Shown here: piece by piece, positions 1-19,617 of the stretch
How the letters are laid out: each line of letters starts with the position of its first letter
Position numbering within the stretch: position 1 is the first letter of the stretch
NCBI GenBank assembly: GCA_963978895.1
Contig: OZ022238.1
Coordinates: forward strand, 3,365,161 to 3,429,160
Reading direction: 5' to 3'
DNA: 64,000 nt
Origin: Erpobdella octoculata
Taxonomy: Eukaryota; Annelida; Clitellata; Hirudinida; Erpobdellidae
Notes under the pieces: generated by a model
Database searches by the model: none
The model's input: the letters and a program-made list of their open reading frames with translations, nothing else
What the model was told of the DNA's origin: nothing
Made by a program: the position numbers and the translations under genes

Positions 1-3000
1 ATCGAGAAAAATACAAAATTTCAATCGAGAAATCTGACAAATCCAAACATTTAGCAAACCTCTCTCGAATCAGATGGATCTCTTGGTTGGCTTTAACCAG
101 CTTCTCGCTGACGAGAGAAAACCCGAGGTTGCAGCAAGAGTGAATCATGAAATACATCTCGGTGGCGAAGCAATACTTTTCTTTCGTTCCAACTCTTGGT
201 GTTGCCAAGGCAGCTGTTGCTAACAGAGCTGAAGTATCTATTGCTGACAAAACTGGGGAAGCTGTTGCTGACATAGCTGTGGCTGTCGCGTTTTGCTCTG
301 ATGAAACTGAACTGATTAAGTTTCCTTGATCATCTTGTGCAGGTATGAGGCGAGTGACAGAAACATCTGAAATGTTAAATTGACTCAATCAATAATAAAT
401 AAAATTTTAATTAAATAATTAATTAACTATTAAATGTCATAAAAACAAAATAAAACAAATAACCAACCCCTCATGTGCACATTTCTTGCCAAAGTTTCGC
501 TCCTGTCAGTACACGCCATAGCCGAACCATACGAGGGGTCGATGAGGATACTTGCAGATGTTGTGCAGGGACTATTCAAAATGTTGGAGTACAGTTCAAG
601 AAGAACAAACTGAAGATTGAGAAGAAAGCTATCAGAGGAGTTTATGGCAAGCGGCTGAGCAAAATGGAAACTCCACAACTTGTTGCGATCTTTTATACAA
701 TAGAAAAAAAAATTTACAAAGTTAACTTGTTTAGTAATGATTCTTGATTTAGCCGTATGGTGTCTACTAGAATCCGGCATGAGTCAGGCCTTTAATTCGC
801 CCCTTTACCGGGTCGAGGTTATTGTTCCGAGCCTAGAAAATTTAGGCCAGTAAAAATAGGCTGAACCCAAAGCAATCAGCATGAGTCTGGCCCGGAATTT
901 TGCGCTTATGAAATGAGCCAAGCCAAGTTACTGACGGGCTGTGCCGCGAAAAATTCACCCGCAGAGGACTCTAGATTGATTACGGTGCTGGTGCAGTGGA
1001 GAGAGCAATAATGGTGACAGAGGTCGTGTTTGTTAGGCAGTGGTTATAAATGTTTGTTTTATTTTTAATGGTAGTTACAATGATAACTGATATGACGATA
1101 ATTAGAAATTGAAGCAAAAACTAATATACAATGCAACAAGGAAGCAATGATATAAAACGCAACACCGAAGCAATGATATACAATGCAACAATGAAGCAAT
1201 GATAAACAACACAACAACGAAGCAATGATAAACAACATAACAATGATAGCTGAAATGATGTTGATAATACCTTTATAGTAGTGAAGAGCGTCCCCGATCC
1301 AAATCATCAGTTCTTTACAAACACCGGGAAGAAGAATCATTTTGTTGAACAGTTTGGCCATTGTCCACTGAACCTCTTCTAAAAACTGCCATCAGTCAAA
1401 CATCAAATCGATTAATATAAATAACAGTTAATCAAGAATATATGTCCTTCTTCCACCATTTTATCCCTCTGCCTGCCTCCACATACCCTCCCCGGACGCT
1501 TGTGAGATTCGAACCTTTACCCCATTATCACAAGTATTATTATATCTATCTATTTATTTATTCATCTATGGAACTGTCGGTCTATTTACAAAACAGTCAA
1601 AAATAATACCGTCATTCCATACGACAATAAATCAAATGGCCAACCAATTAATATGTCCATTATATTTTGCAAACAAAAACATTTAAACTGAAATATGCGT
1701 TATTAATAATCTCTTAACCAACCATTTGTACTTCCTTCTCGAGGCCGTCAATGCTCCCCTGGTTCAAATATCTCGGGTCGTACAAATTGTCGGTCAGGAG
1801 TTGGAAGAAGTGCGGTCGCGAGCCGAGAGACAGAAGTCCTCCGAGGAGAGATCTTTCAACGGAACGTTGATTGTTGATAATCTCTCTATCGAATTTCAGC
1901 AATGCCTTGAGAGAGACAAAAGAAGAAACGGTTTGGTAAAAATAAAGAATCGTAACTCATCGTCTTCAATGAATGTATAAATGTATAAATAAATTAAGTT
2001 ATATAGATAAATATATATATATATATATATATATAAAAGTTACATACTGATACATTTATTAAGGTTGTTATTTTATATGTTGCATGCCAATACACTTATT
2101 AGGGATGTACCTTTTATGAACAGAATAAAAATTCAAATGGTTCCCGGATATCCAGAAGAATAATTGATTAAAATTTAGTTACCTTAATCAACTAAACATT
2201 TTTTTGTTCTTAAATATAATAAATGCCATTTTCTGACAATTAACATCTCAAAAGTTAAAAAAAAGTCATAATTTTGACCAAGATTGAAAATAAAAATAAA
2301 TACATATTATAATAACAACCATAGCCAAGCAGGGCTTCTTAGCAAATAATTGTAATCCATGGGGAATCCTGAAATTCGGAGTTAAACCGGACTCCTGGGC
2401 AGACCTAGTCCATTCAAGCAGTTTCTGCAGGGCGGGTCGAACGATTTCAAGTACCTTGTCAGTGTCCGTTCCCATGTGTGAGATCAGGAGGGCGTAGAAG
2501 GCTGGAAAATATATACACGTTTCGTTGTTAGCATTCAATTTTTAAATTCCACTTCCCTTTGGTTTCGATTGGACGTTGCTTAACCAATGGAATGAGAGCT
2601 TGTGTTATTTTAACTAAAATCTTGAACATTCTGATTTTGTAAAATGCACGGTTTTGACATGTCAGAAAAAGCAAATAAATATTTTCAAAAACAAAAAAAA
2701 TATTAAAAAATTAATACAAGAAATTATAGAACCAGGAGTCAAGCCACTTATTGGCTAGAGGGTGTTAATCCCATAGTACTATTATCGTTATTAAAAAATA
2801 AAACTTAAGCAATTACGAAATCAAAATTTAAAAATATAAACAATGAAATTACAACGTAAGAAAACGGGTTTTTTCTACATACTAAATTGGTCGGTTGTAT
2901 CGAGGAAAGTGATTTGCATGACCAAGTGCAGGAAGTGCTTCATCGGATCAAAGTCTTGAATGAGATGCGGCATTTCGAAAAAAAGTATCGCCTGGTCCCT

Positions 3001-4792
3001 TATGGCTTCCCAGCATTTTCTCCAGACTCTCAGTTCCATTACGTTCTCATCGTCGTACGAATTGCAGTAAACTACATCCTGTTCAAAGGGCTGGAAAACA
3101 AAAAAAATGGAAAACCCACATATATAAACAGAGCTTTGAATGGAATAATATTTAGCATCCCGGTCCATTATATAGACACAAAATTTTCAGGCCCAGTCTG
3201 GCCTCAAGTTAACGATTTACAACCCTCCGTTTAATGATTTTGAAATTTCCACTCGATTACAAAATTATTTTCCTAACTTCCAGATGTTCCGGGAACAGCT
3301 GCACCATCCTTTCGAACGACTCGTACAGGTACTTGATCGGGTTGCGTTCGTAGGCAGGAGACCTGCGCAGTTGCTCCGGAGAACTGACGCTGTTTTTGAT
3401 CAGGTCTTTGATCTCCTCAACAGACATCAACCTCCCGTAAAGAAGCTGTTTGAAATAAATTTTAAAAAAAGTTCAGTACTGATGAAAAATTATTTTTATT
3501 AGACTTTTCATTTGACAGAAATGGAAAATATATTATTTTGTCCAACAGAAACATTAATCAATTCACATGCTCATGATCATGATGAAAATGATGACGATGA
3601 TGATTATGATGATGAAGTCACATCACAAGATGATAATGATGAAGTCATGTCACAAGATGATAATGATGAAATGACATCACATACGATTGTGATAATGATG
3701 AAGTCGTGTCACATATGATGATAATGATGAAGTCGCATCACATAAAATAATTATTAGGCAGCATACATATTGGAGATTTTCCAAATTCAACGGATTATCA
3801 GGAGCTTGAAGATGTGGCAATTCAACCAAGTGTAACACCTTAGACCTTTTGTTAGAAACTAAAAATGAAAACATTTAAACCCAACTTTATCGGCTTCCTG
3901 AAACATATGATAAACTAAATAAAAGATCCAAATGAACCATAGAAATATTACTTATCAAACACAAATAAACTAAATAAAAAATTGTTACCGGGATCCGTTG
4001 TGAACAGAAATATTTGTTGGAGTAAATTATTTTCCCGTGATTCCAATTCTGTCCAAAAATTAATAAATGTATTTTTAATGTTTTTGGCATCTTAAAACAA
4101 AATCAATCTGTAATCTACAATGTAACTTTAAATTTATTGCGAGGCGCCGTAGCACAGTGGTGAAAGCAGTTATGCTATCATCCTGCCGTCGTGGGTTCAA
4201 ATCTCAGTCACGGCGAGGCGTAATTCCGTTGAGCAAGGAATTCACTCACACTGCTCAGGCCAACTCAGCCTTTCATCCTTCAGTGGTCGGTAAATGAGTA
4301 CCAGTTTCACGACTGGGGGTAATAGGGTTCATCGCATCCCGGTTACGTACTGATACACGTCCAGGTGGCAGGTAACACGGTTGTGTGATCCCATATGCAC
4401 AAGCCGTTCCTGGCGCTGCTGAAGTGTATTACACTTATTACACAAAGTGGCGCCCTATAATGGCATGACTTTTACCACCTTTATTTTTTTTGCTAATTTC
4501 TAACATAGTATAGTATATAGTATAATCATATAATGATAATGTCAGTAGTCACTTATGAAACAGCAAAATTACTTAATAAAACTTGAAAATTGAAGTTTTT
4601 AGAACTACTGGTATGTAAAATTGCAGCTTTATGAAACTGCAGTGAAAATGCCCAAGTGACTCCACAAACAAATTACATTATAGTGAACAACAACAAAAAA
4701 CCTCTTGCTGCTTTTTCCTTTTTTTGAATAAACTCCCTCGCTTCACCTTCAGTATTAAATAAACTTAGAAACGGATTGCCGTTAAAAGACAT
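1..4792 (-). CDS. UBE4A: UBE4A-like ubiquitin conjugation factor E4 (5' half, 10 exons, runs off left edge)
   Basis: Spliced minus-strand gene. Exons in transcript order: 4702-4792 (ATG at 4792), 3989-4048, 3767-3858, 3278-3445, 2883-3090, 2320-2501, 1723-1905, 1271-1385, 468-689, and 1-366 continuing past the edge. Every junction is GT-AG and the phases agree throughout, giving about 560 residues. It matches vertebrate UBE4A as I recall it: NPFLSLF near the N-terminus, LLQQIFLFT, LLYGRLM, YLYESFER, SLLGGLLSL, WIGDALHYYKDRNKLW, SDSFLLNL, NVHMR followed by RLIPA, and FSLVSEKLVKANQEI. The family are U-box E3/E4 enzymes that extend ubiquitin chains. The N-terminal region and the start of the Ufd2 core are here; the U-box lies left of the window. 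Exon 10 carries an Ala/Ser/Thr-rich insert of about 40 residues that vertebrate UBE4A lacks. Domain membership is strong; some exon edges could shift slightly. Confidence 0.87.
780..975. repeat. GC-richer repeat fragment in UBE4A intron 8
   Basis: This stretch is clearly richer in GC than the flanking intron and is built of short GGCCCGG, CCGGGTCGAGG and GGGCTG words. The same word style recurs at 44690-45010. It is probably a fragment of a dispersed element. I see no ORF and no clean termini. Confidence 0.35.
2008..2035. repeat. (TA)n microsatellite
   Basis: Pure alternating TA run of about 25 bases in UBE4A intron 6. Confidence 0.9.
3580..3745. repeat. GATGAT-rich minisatellite in UBE4A intron 3
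   Basis: About four imperfect 30-36 base units, each a run of GATGATAATGATGA followed by AGTC(A/G)(C/T)(A/G)TCACA. It lies wholly between UBE4A exons 3 and 4. The acidic ORF read on the plus strand here is a product of the repeat. Confidence 0.8.
4142..4490 (+). mobile_element. tRNA-derived SINE, apparently full length
   Basis: The 5' end looks like a tRNA, with an A-box-like TAGCACAGTGG and about 40 bases later a B-box-like GGGTTCAAATCTC. A body follows containing GCCAACTCAGCCTTTCATC, GGTCGGTAAATGAGTACCAG and CACGACTGGG, then a tail ending in CATGACTTTTACC and a T-run. The body recurs with a different tRNA head at 33040-33255 (minus strand) and headless at 43162-43405. It sits in UBE4A intron 1. 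It is not a functional tRNA gene because the acceptor and anticodon stems do not fold well and a long body is attached. Confidence 0.85.
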
Positions 4793-5102
4793 CTTGCAAC
4801 TTGATTTATACTATAAAGTTTATAGTTTTATAGCGATGTATGCTAATAATACTAATAAAAAAGAGACACCGACACCGGCTGGGCTCGAGATATATCAAAA
4901 CAACGACACAGTTTAAAAGTAAATCGATTTGCTCTTAGTTTGTTTATATCATAGATAAATATCTGTGGTTTATATATATCATACACGTCATACATTTTTG
5001 TTTACTATTTCATTTTGTCTTGAAAGTCTAGAAAAGAAAATTTTTGGTAATTAATCTAAAACTAATAATCAATTGATTAGGAAAGCATTTAGAATTGCAT
5101 AT

Positions 5103-6271
5103 ATGTACAAGAATCGACAGTACAAAGGAGCTGCTGCAAAAGAGAGTGAGAAGGCGGTTGAACCTCTTCTTAACCACGGGGAAACCGATGAAGATGATGA
5201 AACAAACTATTTTAACAAAGTAAAGCAGCAATCTAGATTTTTATTAAACTTGAATTTAACTGTGCTAAAATTCTAAAAAGGCTCACACTGAGAAAGGAGA
5301 GAGAGAGCATGGGAAGACAAAATGTTTCAGAAACTCGCACATTCTACCAATCTAATGCTAAACTTTTTTTTTCCAAAACCTTATATGCTTTTTCTTCCAG
5401 AAATACCTGACGACTGGAGTGGTTAGTCGTATGTACCTATGTACTTATTCCCATTTTTTTTTCAAAACCTTATACAATTGTTTTCCAAAAATAGCTGATG
5501 ACAGATGGGGAGTCGTAGGGACTTTTTCGATTTTGTTTCCAGGCTTCGTAACTTTTTTCTCATAAAAAGAAAAATAATTAGAAAAAAACTGCTTCCTGCC
5601 CCCCAAATGACGCCCCTGTCTACGACAACTTTTCAAATTTTCTTTCCCGCCATTGATCATTTTTCGAAAATTTAAAAAAAAGGTACGACTACCCCTTTCC
5701 GGTTATTAAAAAATATGGTGGAAAATGTGGTACGAATAACAACGAAGCATTAATCATGTAACCTATTAGTAAAGGACTCCAAATACCAATAGTTTTTGGG
5801 GAAAGCCACTCACCTTTTATTAACCCCGGCACTGTACTTATAGGTGAGGTAGCTTATTTTTGAAAAATTAAACACACGGTTTTTATCACAATACCTAATG
5901 TTTGCAGGAGAACAAACTTCTCTTTTTCTTTCTTGTTTCTTTCCCACCCATACCATGCAAGTACTTAAATATACGAAAACCACCGATTCAAATTACCATA
6001 CCTTTATTATTACCATACTTTATTACACTCTCTGATATTTTTTTAAGCGCAGTGTCTCTCAAAGAAACGAATCAAATCTTCAAGAAATTGTTACCCAACA
6101 ACCGGAATCAGCATTTAAAACAAATAATTCAAAATGGCAGAGCCCGTCTGAAAACGCTGCTAGCAACAACAACGACGACAACAAACTACCAAGATATTCG
6201 ACCGTCGCGTCTGACGTCGCTTCAAAAACAATTTATTCAGCCGCTGTCGACGTTTCCAAGTTGCCGCTTAC
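5103..6271 (+). CDS. Candidate exons of an unidentified gene divergent from UBE4A
   Basis: Two open segments have good splice borders. 5103-5219 starts at ATG and reads MYKNRQYKG, then an acidic HGETDEDDETNYF stretch, ending in a GTAAAG donor. 6053-6271 follows a pyrimidine-rich acceptor (TTTTTTTAAGCGCAG), is rich in Ser, Asn and Gln, reads KLPRYSTVASDV near its end, and stops at a consensus GTAAGT donor. The phases do not match directly (exon one ends in phase 0; exon two needs two bases before it), so at least one exon is missing or one border is wrong. The ATG is about 310 bases from the UBE4A start on the opposite strand, which would suit a bidirectional promoter. I do not recognise the protein and found no later exons. 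Confidence 0.4.
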
Positions 6272-8976
6272 GTAAGTCTCGCACTGGCAATTATTTTTTG
6301 TTTTTGTTTAATCTGAGTTGGGCCCCAGTAGGGTTAAATGTGAGACAGTATCGTGTTCAAATTTCATAGATTTAAGTCGAGGTTTTTTTTCAATTTGGTG
6401 GTTAGTTATTAGGGTTATCTGTATCAGCTGTGGGCATTTAAATAGACGTTCTAATCCATGGCAGGCTGAATTGAATTAGGTTTTTTGTTTATTATTTGTT
6501 CTTGTCAAGCTTCAATGAGGATTGCTATAATAAATAAACTTGCGTCTATCCCCGCTGGTGTGTAGCAAATTTTTTAAACAGGGGACGTGGTCAGCTCGAG
6601 CCATACTTTGAGCTTTATTTTAATATGATTATACACTGATTTTTAGCGCTATTCAAAAACTAAATATTTTTAATTGATGTTTTTTCTCAATCCTTACCTA
6701 TATTGCTCAATTATATATCATCAACTGAGAGATGCAATATTGTTTTCACTAGAAAATGCTGCAATATTGTTTTCACTAGAATTATTGCATTATTGAAATT
6801 TACATGAGCAAGATTACAGAGGCATAACAAGGGGGTTTGGGGAAAACATTGCCCCATATAGAATTGCTCAAAGCGGTCTACTCACGCTGGACATAAGCCA
6901 TTTTTGGAAGAGACAAGTTTAGTAATATTAAAACAAAATTTATGAATGTGTGGGCCCTTTCAACTTCTGAAAAATGTCAATGACCGGAGCGTGGGTGGGT
7001 AAAAATAGTCTAAATTTATGTTATTTTAAATACACTTCCGCGTCAATTTTTAAATATTTGTCGGTTTTTGTCATTGATATATACCAATTGAGTATATATC
7101 AATATATACCATTGAGTATATATCAATGGTTTTTGTACTCCCCAATGTGGCGCCCAGTTCTGTTCCCCTTTTCGCTACGCTTCTCCAAGTTCAATCATAC
7201 TTTCATATTTTTCTGTACAATCTGTGTTTAATGATCAAACAATAATTTATTTCTTATCTTCTTCTATTTTTAAAGTTTATAAATCTAATTATCAAGTTGA
7301 TTAAATTTGATGTCCCCTACACCCCCACAAAAAATATTGGATTTTGTAAAAGTGGTCTTCACCCGAACCCCCCTGGATGGCTACGCATCTGCCTCTTTGG
7401 GTTAAACACCCTGCAATCCTACCCTAACTACTATAGCTAGTTTAATTACTTAATTTTAAAAATTTTTACTAAAAAAATAATTTTCAACACATTTTTACTC
7501 CAAAAAAATAACTTTTTAATAAATTTTAATTTTACATACAACTTAGCTTAATGACTTAATTTTAAAAATGTTTATTACAAATTTTTTTTTAAATACATTT
7601 TAACTATACATACAACTTATTTAAAAAAAAATAAAGAGAAGCAGAACTGAAGAATTTAGAAGAAGAAGAATCACTAAAAGATCTAATGTGCTGCTTAACG
7701 TTTCTACTAATCGTTTTTTCCATCTGTTAAACGTGGTTTTTTTTCTACAGACAGAGAAGTAGAAGAACATCAGTTTTTTTTCCACTTAAAATTTTCCAAT
7801 TATTTTTGCCACATTTAATTTCAATACGGTTTAGACGAATGGGGTTTAAGAATGCACTCGATTTGAACATGACAGATGTGTAAATAACCACGCCCAAATT
7901 TATTCAGAAAAAAAAATTAGTTTAAATTATACAATTAAATTTGAAAATTAAAGAAAAAAAAACTAACCACCCAAAAAAGAAATACATGGACAGATATAAA
8001 TAAACTATAATAAAAACCACAGGAATATGTAAAGAAATTCCAAGCGAGCCCAACAGAAAACTGTCACATGCAGTAAAAAAAAAACAACATACAAAAAAGT
8101 CTTCGACAAACTGAGCTTGATTGATTGGATCGCAAGGTCACGAACCTGACAGAGAGATCAAGAACTTGATGGACAGGTTACGAGCTTGACAAGCTGGTCA
8201 AGACCTTGATAATAGCTGGGTCATGAGTTTGACAAACAGACAGGCTCAAAAAATCACAGATTATAGACAAAAATCATGCGACGAAATTAAATTGAAATAA
8301 TATCAAGTGTAAAAAAAGCACTGAAATTTGGACAATTGAAAAGAAAAATCTTGCTTATAAATATTCGAGACACATTTAAACGGGAATCGAATCTCATATA
8401 CAACCAATTGTTGTCCGATAAAGATTCTGAACATAAATGAAATCTGAGAACAAATGATATCGATAGACAAACTGAAAAATCATGTGTGTCCGGTGGAATG
8501 AACAAATCAGTAATGTCGTATTAATCTAAAAACAAAACTATTTCTGGAAGTTAGTCATTTCGATCACATTGATGTTGCATCAAAGAAAAATTATTGCTCT
8601 TTTAATCAATTTCTTCACTTTTTTCATTCTTTTGTCATGAATTCAAACAAAAAAGGAAGTACAAGTTATGTAGTGATTTACATTTTCAAATGTTTTTTAT
8701 ATTTTTATTAAAATATGAGTTAGAACAACCATATGACTATTGTCGAGTTAGAACAACAGTATGACTATCAGATCGGGAACACATTAAAAAACATCATCAT
8801 TATCATCACCCACATGAATGGACTACCACCACCACGGTTGCATGTGGGCACGGGCATGAATAGATACTCCTACCCTAACTGCTCAGGGGGGCATCTACTC
8901 CTAGCTGACCCAAGTCTGATGATCTTTCACGGGCCAATCGAGTAAACACCCCAGAAACAACATTCAAGAGATAAGA
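6272..8976. other. AT-rich spacer before the WDR13 3' end
   Basis: No exon could be supported. Seen here are poly-T and poly-A tracts, TATATACCA-type short repeats at 7075-7130, a minisatellite at 8115-8250, and a GC-richer patch at 8800-8945 that may be WDR13 3' UTR or a repeat. Confidence 0.5.
8115..8250. repeat. Imperfect minisatellite
   Basis: About six diverged copies of a 20-24 base unit built on GGTCA(C/A)GA(A/C)CTTGACA, with spacing that drifts by a few bases. No coding frame survives across it. Confidence 0.65.
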
Positions 8977-15859
<6,883 letters not shown>

Positions 15860-18096
15860 ATCACCAATCACTTTTAATTGTCAGCTGCGGTGAGGATGTG
15901 ATTATAATACCGAATAAGAAAAACAAACAAATTTTAGCTAATTAGGCTTGAACAATCATAGAAACTAAAATTTAGAAAAAAAATAATTTGCACGAAAAAT
16001 TTACATCAATAAAACATTTTAAATTTCGTAAAATTTTTCGAAAGTGTTTAAAAACAATTAATGGATCAGAGCATTTTCTCCATCCATATTTGGACGTCTT
16101 GGCTTTAATTTGGCTTTAATGATTCAATCGAGCTTCTATAACGCTGTCAGGCAAATAAAACAATTAGTTAGTCAGTGAAAGAAAACTAACAAACAAAAAT
16201 CATTGTAACGTTTAGATTTGATAATGTAAATTTTATAGCCTCTTCTTACACACCGAAAGCCGTCCCGGAAAAGATTTTTTGAACCAATTTCAACCAGAAC
16301 GACAAGAAGCAACCATTTACAGATAGACATTTACTCACAGTGCCGTGGTTACCACACCCCGAACTCTCCGGTCGGAAGGGGACAGGCTTCAAGGGGCCCG
16401 AATTTACATGCTAAAGATAATTTATATTAACTACATCTATAAATAAAGAAAATACACGTTTTCCAGTCTAGGCAATCACCAGCCATTTTTAGAAAAAAGT
16501 TTATTCTTTTTAGGAAACTTTTCTGAAAGTAAGTACGACTACCCATATATATCTATGCGACTACCATTCTTCCGCCGGTAATCAATTATTTTGAAAAAAA
16601 GTAGTACAACAACCGAGCAATGGTATGTAGCTTATCAGAAAAAGATTCACTAATGTTTTTTTGGGTGGTGAGGGCACTCACCCTTGCCCGGAACTGCGTA
16701 GTTATTACACTCCAAACCCCTTGACCAGTTGGGGGCCCCAGGCTATAGGGTCCCCAAAAGTATGGCGACTCAATTTTTATTGAATACATTTAATAATATA
16801 TTCTTATTACATAAGTATAGAAGCACGAACACTTTCCTTCTGGCCATGGCCACCAACCATTTTTAGAGGAAAAGTTTAGTATTTTTTAGAAATTTTATTT
16901 TGAAAATAAAACATGAATAACCGCCAGTCTAGGAGCGCAACTAGGGGGGAGGAGAGGGGCGTTTTCCCCCATGCCAAATCGGAGGGTCCTGCTATTTTTC
17001 CAAACACGATAAGTTTTTTTGGGTAGGGGGAGGGGTGGGGGTGGTACATTTATTCATAAACTTATTTTTTTTACAATTGCTTTACTTAGCTTGAGACTGA
17101 TTTTGACTATCTTCAGTTTGTAGTCTTTATTTTCTATCATTAATAAATTCTTAAAGATACCAAAAAAGACTGCAGACTAAAAAATAGTTTAAAAAAAATT
17201 TTTGGAAGGGGGAGGGGGACACGTACACATACATTATTTCTGGAGTAAAAATGGGATACGACAGCCAAGCATTAGTCATGGAACCTATAGGTAAAAGGCC
17301 ACAGCAATGTTAATTTTTTTTGGGGGGGGGGGGGGAGGGGGACACGTACACCATAGTAGCGGCACTGCCTATCTATACAGCTGGTGACGCCAACGGGATT
17401 AGAACCGCCGACTTTCAGGCTTCAACGCTATACTCCTAGTACCCGTAAAAACACAGTATTTTCATGACTTTGATATATTTTATTTGACGTAGCATATAAA
17501 CAACAAAAAGTAGAAATAAAAATCAAAAATTTTTTTTTTAAAGTTATGAGACATGTTAAAATGTCAAAAAATTACATAACGACAACTTTAAAAAAAAATT
17601 GGAGGTGCAAAATATTCCAGCAGAAATAAACTATTTCTAAACATACGTAGATAACAAGAAATTGTAAACAGCGTAGAAATTATTTTTTTAATTAATTTTG
17701 AAAAAATGTTTCTAGAAAGGGACGTTATGCGCTGGTTTAATAATTTTTTTAAAATTTATAAATGTAACTTAGTATGTCATTTTTTAATTTGTTATCCTCT
17801 CAAAACATAGATAAATCTTTTTTAAATTAAAAATGTTTTTTTTTAAGTTTTTAAAATTTAATAGAATTTATTGTCATGAGGAGCAAGCCTATACTATATT
17901 TTAAATGTCAATTTGATTGAATGACGAAAATTTTGTTATTTTTCACTTTCAAGGTTTGCAAACCTTCAAGTAAGCAAGCAACGTAGCGGGTTAATAAAAT
18001 GGAATTGAAAAAAAATCACGCAATTTGGTCCAAGGTGCCTAACCGGTAACAAGTTTAAAAAATCAGCTTCAAATACACAAGTTAAACGATTAGAAT
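15860..18096. other. Spacer between WDR13 and the channel array
   Basis: No gene recognised. It contains several poly-T blocks, G-rich stretches (for example 17321-17343), dispersed copies of a GTACGACTACCC-like word, the head of a tRNA-like SINE at 17385-17445, and at 17870-17990 a block repeated 3' of other channel genes. Confidence 0.6.
17385..17445 (-). mobile_element. tRNA-like SINE head (fragment)
   Basis: On the minus strand it reads GGTACTAGGAGTATAGCG followed by a B-box-like GCGGTTCTAATCCCG. Only the tRNA-like part is clear. It resembles the head of the minus-strand SINE at 43865-44082. Confidence 0.5.
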
Positions 18097-19617
18097 TTAT
18101 TTAGTGAGATTAATTATTACAATAATTAAATTACATAAAAACTCAATTACTTCAACAAATGTCATGATGGTAACTCCTAACCACAAACTGAGACTTCCAC
18201 CAACACTGCTAAGCAAATTTTCCCAAGTGTAAACAGGTGTATCAGTGATCGAATTTGGGTTATCAGATGGAAATAGAAATTTTACTTGCAGGAAATTTCT
18301 ACTGATTTTGTTATTTTTTCTAAAGAATTCAGTTAGTTGTTTGGAGGTTAAGTTATTACCATTGATGTTGCCATCAAAGAAATCAAAGTATTCTTTGAAA
18401 TAGTTGTATACTGAGTCACTCTGACGATATTGATTTATGTATTTCGTAAAAAACTGCTGATGAAATGAGACTTTTGGCCAATCGTTCAAAGTTTGAACAT
18501 TTTCCTCGTAAACAGTTTCAACGCAAGGTTTTTTGCAAGCTTTAATGCAGTTTTTATAACATTCATTGAGGGTATTTGTCTCACATTCGTATTGCTCAAC
18601 TGCTTTCTTTATCTGGTATGTTTCCATTTCTTTATCCATGTTGTTGTATTTTGATGCCAAAGTAGTGTTGCCGCATATACTTTCATTATTCAACGTTGGA
18701 GGAATAAATATAATTCCTGAAACGCATAAACACTTTTCTAATATTTTTTCTTGAATACATATTATCTGGCAGATACGAGTGCTATATAAAGAATTAGAAG
18801 ATTCATCAAGGTATTTTTTACTTTCACAACCTTCACTGTTGTATGGTTTGTCTAAAATTGTTTTAACTTTCATTGTCATTTTGACCAATGAATCTGTGCC
18901 TGTACCAAGATTGAATCCTCTCGGCATATCTCCGAAAACGCCAGGCGCAGTTAACCTTACTTTCACTCCATCTGTATTCAAGCTGTGATACTTGAAATTG
19001 AAAGAATCATGAAAATCATAGAGAGTGTTTGTGTATATTATCATAGCAAGAAGTTTCATTGAAATGTTACAGATTTTTGGAATTTCATATAGATAGCATT
19101 CAAAGAATTCAGGGTGGTAAATATTATCATATCTTATGGGTGCGCAGTTTTCATCCAAAATGGGCTGATCAATAGTGTCCGCCATTGCCAAATCCACCAA
19201 TAAAGGAATTGAGTTGTTGGATTTTGTTTTAAATTTTGGGAGAGACGTGAAATAAGTTTTATAAATTAACCATGGCTGTTCTTTCAGAGAAGGTGTTATG
19301 TTGAATAATTTCTCCCTGTACTCATCTTCAGTAAAGTAATTAGTATCTATTTGAGCAGACAGTGGTTCCATGCTACAAAGAGTAATTGCTGGAAATAAAT
19401 TTGAAGTTGGTATGTCACCGAAAGTAGTTCTATGAGGATATAAACTGTAATTTAAAAATAAAGTAGTAAGTTGATAAATGAGAATTCCCGAACATACAAG
19501 AGCAGCTAACAACCACATGATCTTAAAAAATATTTGATTTGATTTAACGATCTTCGATACTCCTCGCACAGAAACGTTTTCACCGAATTTAACAAGTTCT
19601 TCTTTAATGCGATGCAT
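18097..19617 (-). CDS. DEG/ENaC channel gene 1 (506 aa, single exon)
   Basis: A subunit of a trimeric amiloride-sensitive-type cation channel of the plasma membrane. Domains: cytosolic N-terminus 1-32 with RGVSKI at 18-23; TM1 about 33-55; FPAITLCS at about 75-82 (the family's post-TM1 signature); an ectodomain with repeated N-glycosylation sequons; EGC-SKKY opening a thumb-like cysteine block; TM2 about 477-500 with GGSLSLWLGVTIM. The ten cysteines expected for a five-disulfide thumb are present, with one extra Cys (N-E-C) that the sister gene 7 lacks. It ends eight residues after LCNLI, so it has almost no cytosolic tail. The closest relative is gene 7, 28 kb away in opposite orientation. 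A TATA-like block lies 100 bases upstream. The ligand is unknown. Confidence 0.93.
   Translation of the reverse strand: MHRIKEELVKFGENVSVRGVSKIVKSNQIFFKIMWLLAALVCSGILIYQLTTLFLNYSLYPHRTTFGDIPTSNLFPAITLCSMEPLSAQIDTNYFTEDEYREKLFNITPSLKEQPWLIYKTYFTSLPKFKTKSNNSIPLLVDLAMADTIDQPILDENCAPIRYDNIYHPEFFECYLYEIPKICNISMKLLAMIIYTNTLYDFHDSFNFKYHSLNTDGVKVRLTAPGVFGDMPRGFNLGTGTDSLVKMTMKVKTILDKPYNSEGCESKKYLDESSNSLYSTRICQIICIQEKILEKCLCVSGIIFIPPTLNNESICGNTTLASKYNNMDKEMETYQIKKAVEQYECETNTLNECYKNCIKACKKPCVETVYEENVQTLNDWPKVSFHQQFFTKYINQYRQSDSVYNYFKEYFDFFDGNINGNNLTSKQLTEFFRKNNKISRNFLQVKFLFPSDNPNSITDTPVYTWENLLSSVGGSLSLWLGVTIMTFVEVIEFLCNLIIVIINLTK

Noticed and set aside
147..329. Plus-strand ORF of 60 codons
   Set aside because: It is the antisense of UBE4A exon 10; the minus strand carries the homology and splice borders.
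475..747. Plus-strand ORF of 90 codons
   Set aside because: Antisense of UBE4A exon 9 and its intron.
4142..4215. tRNA gene
   Set aside because: A and B box-like words are present, but acceptor-stem pairing is poor and a SINE body follows; the same applies at 33200-33255, 44010-44082 and 54120-54190.
5902..6369. 155-codon plus-strand ORF
   Set aside because: The frame with good splice borders in this region is a different one (6053-6271); this ORF has a hydrophobic random start and no family match.
18566..18988. Opposite-strand ORFs inside channel genes (also in genes 3-9)
   Set aside because: Shadows of strongly conserved coding sequence; they recur at matching places in the paralogs because the genes are related.
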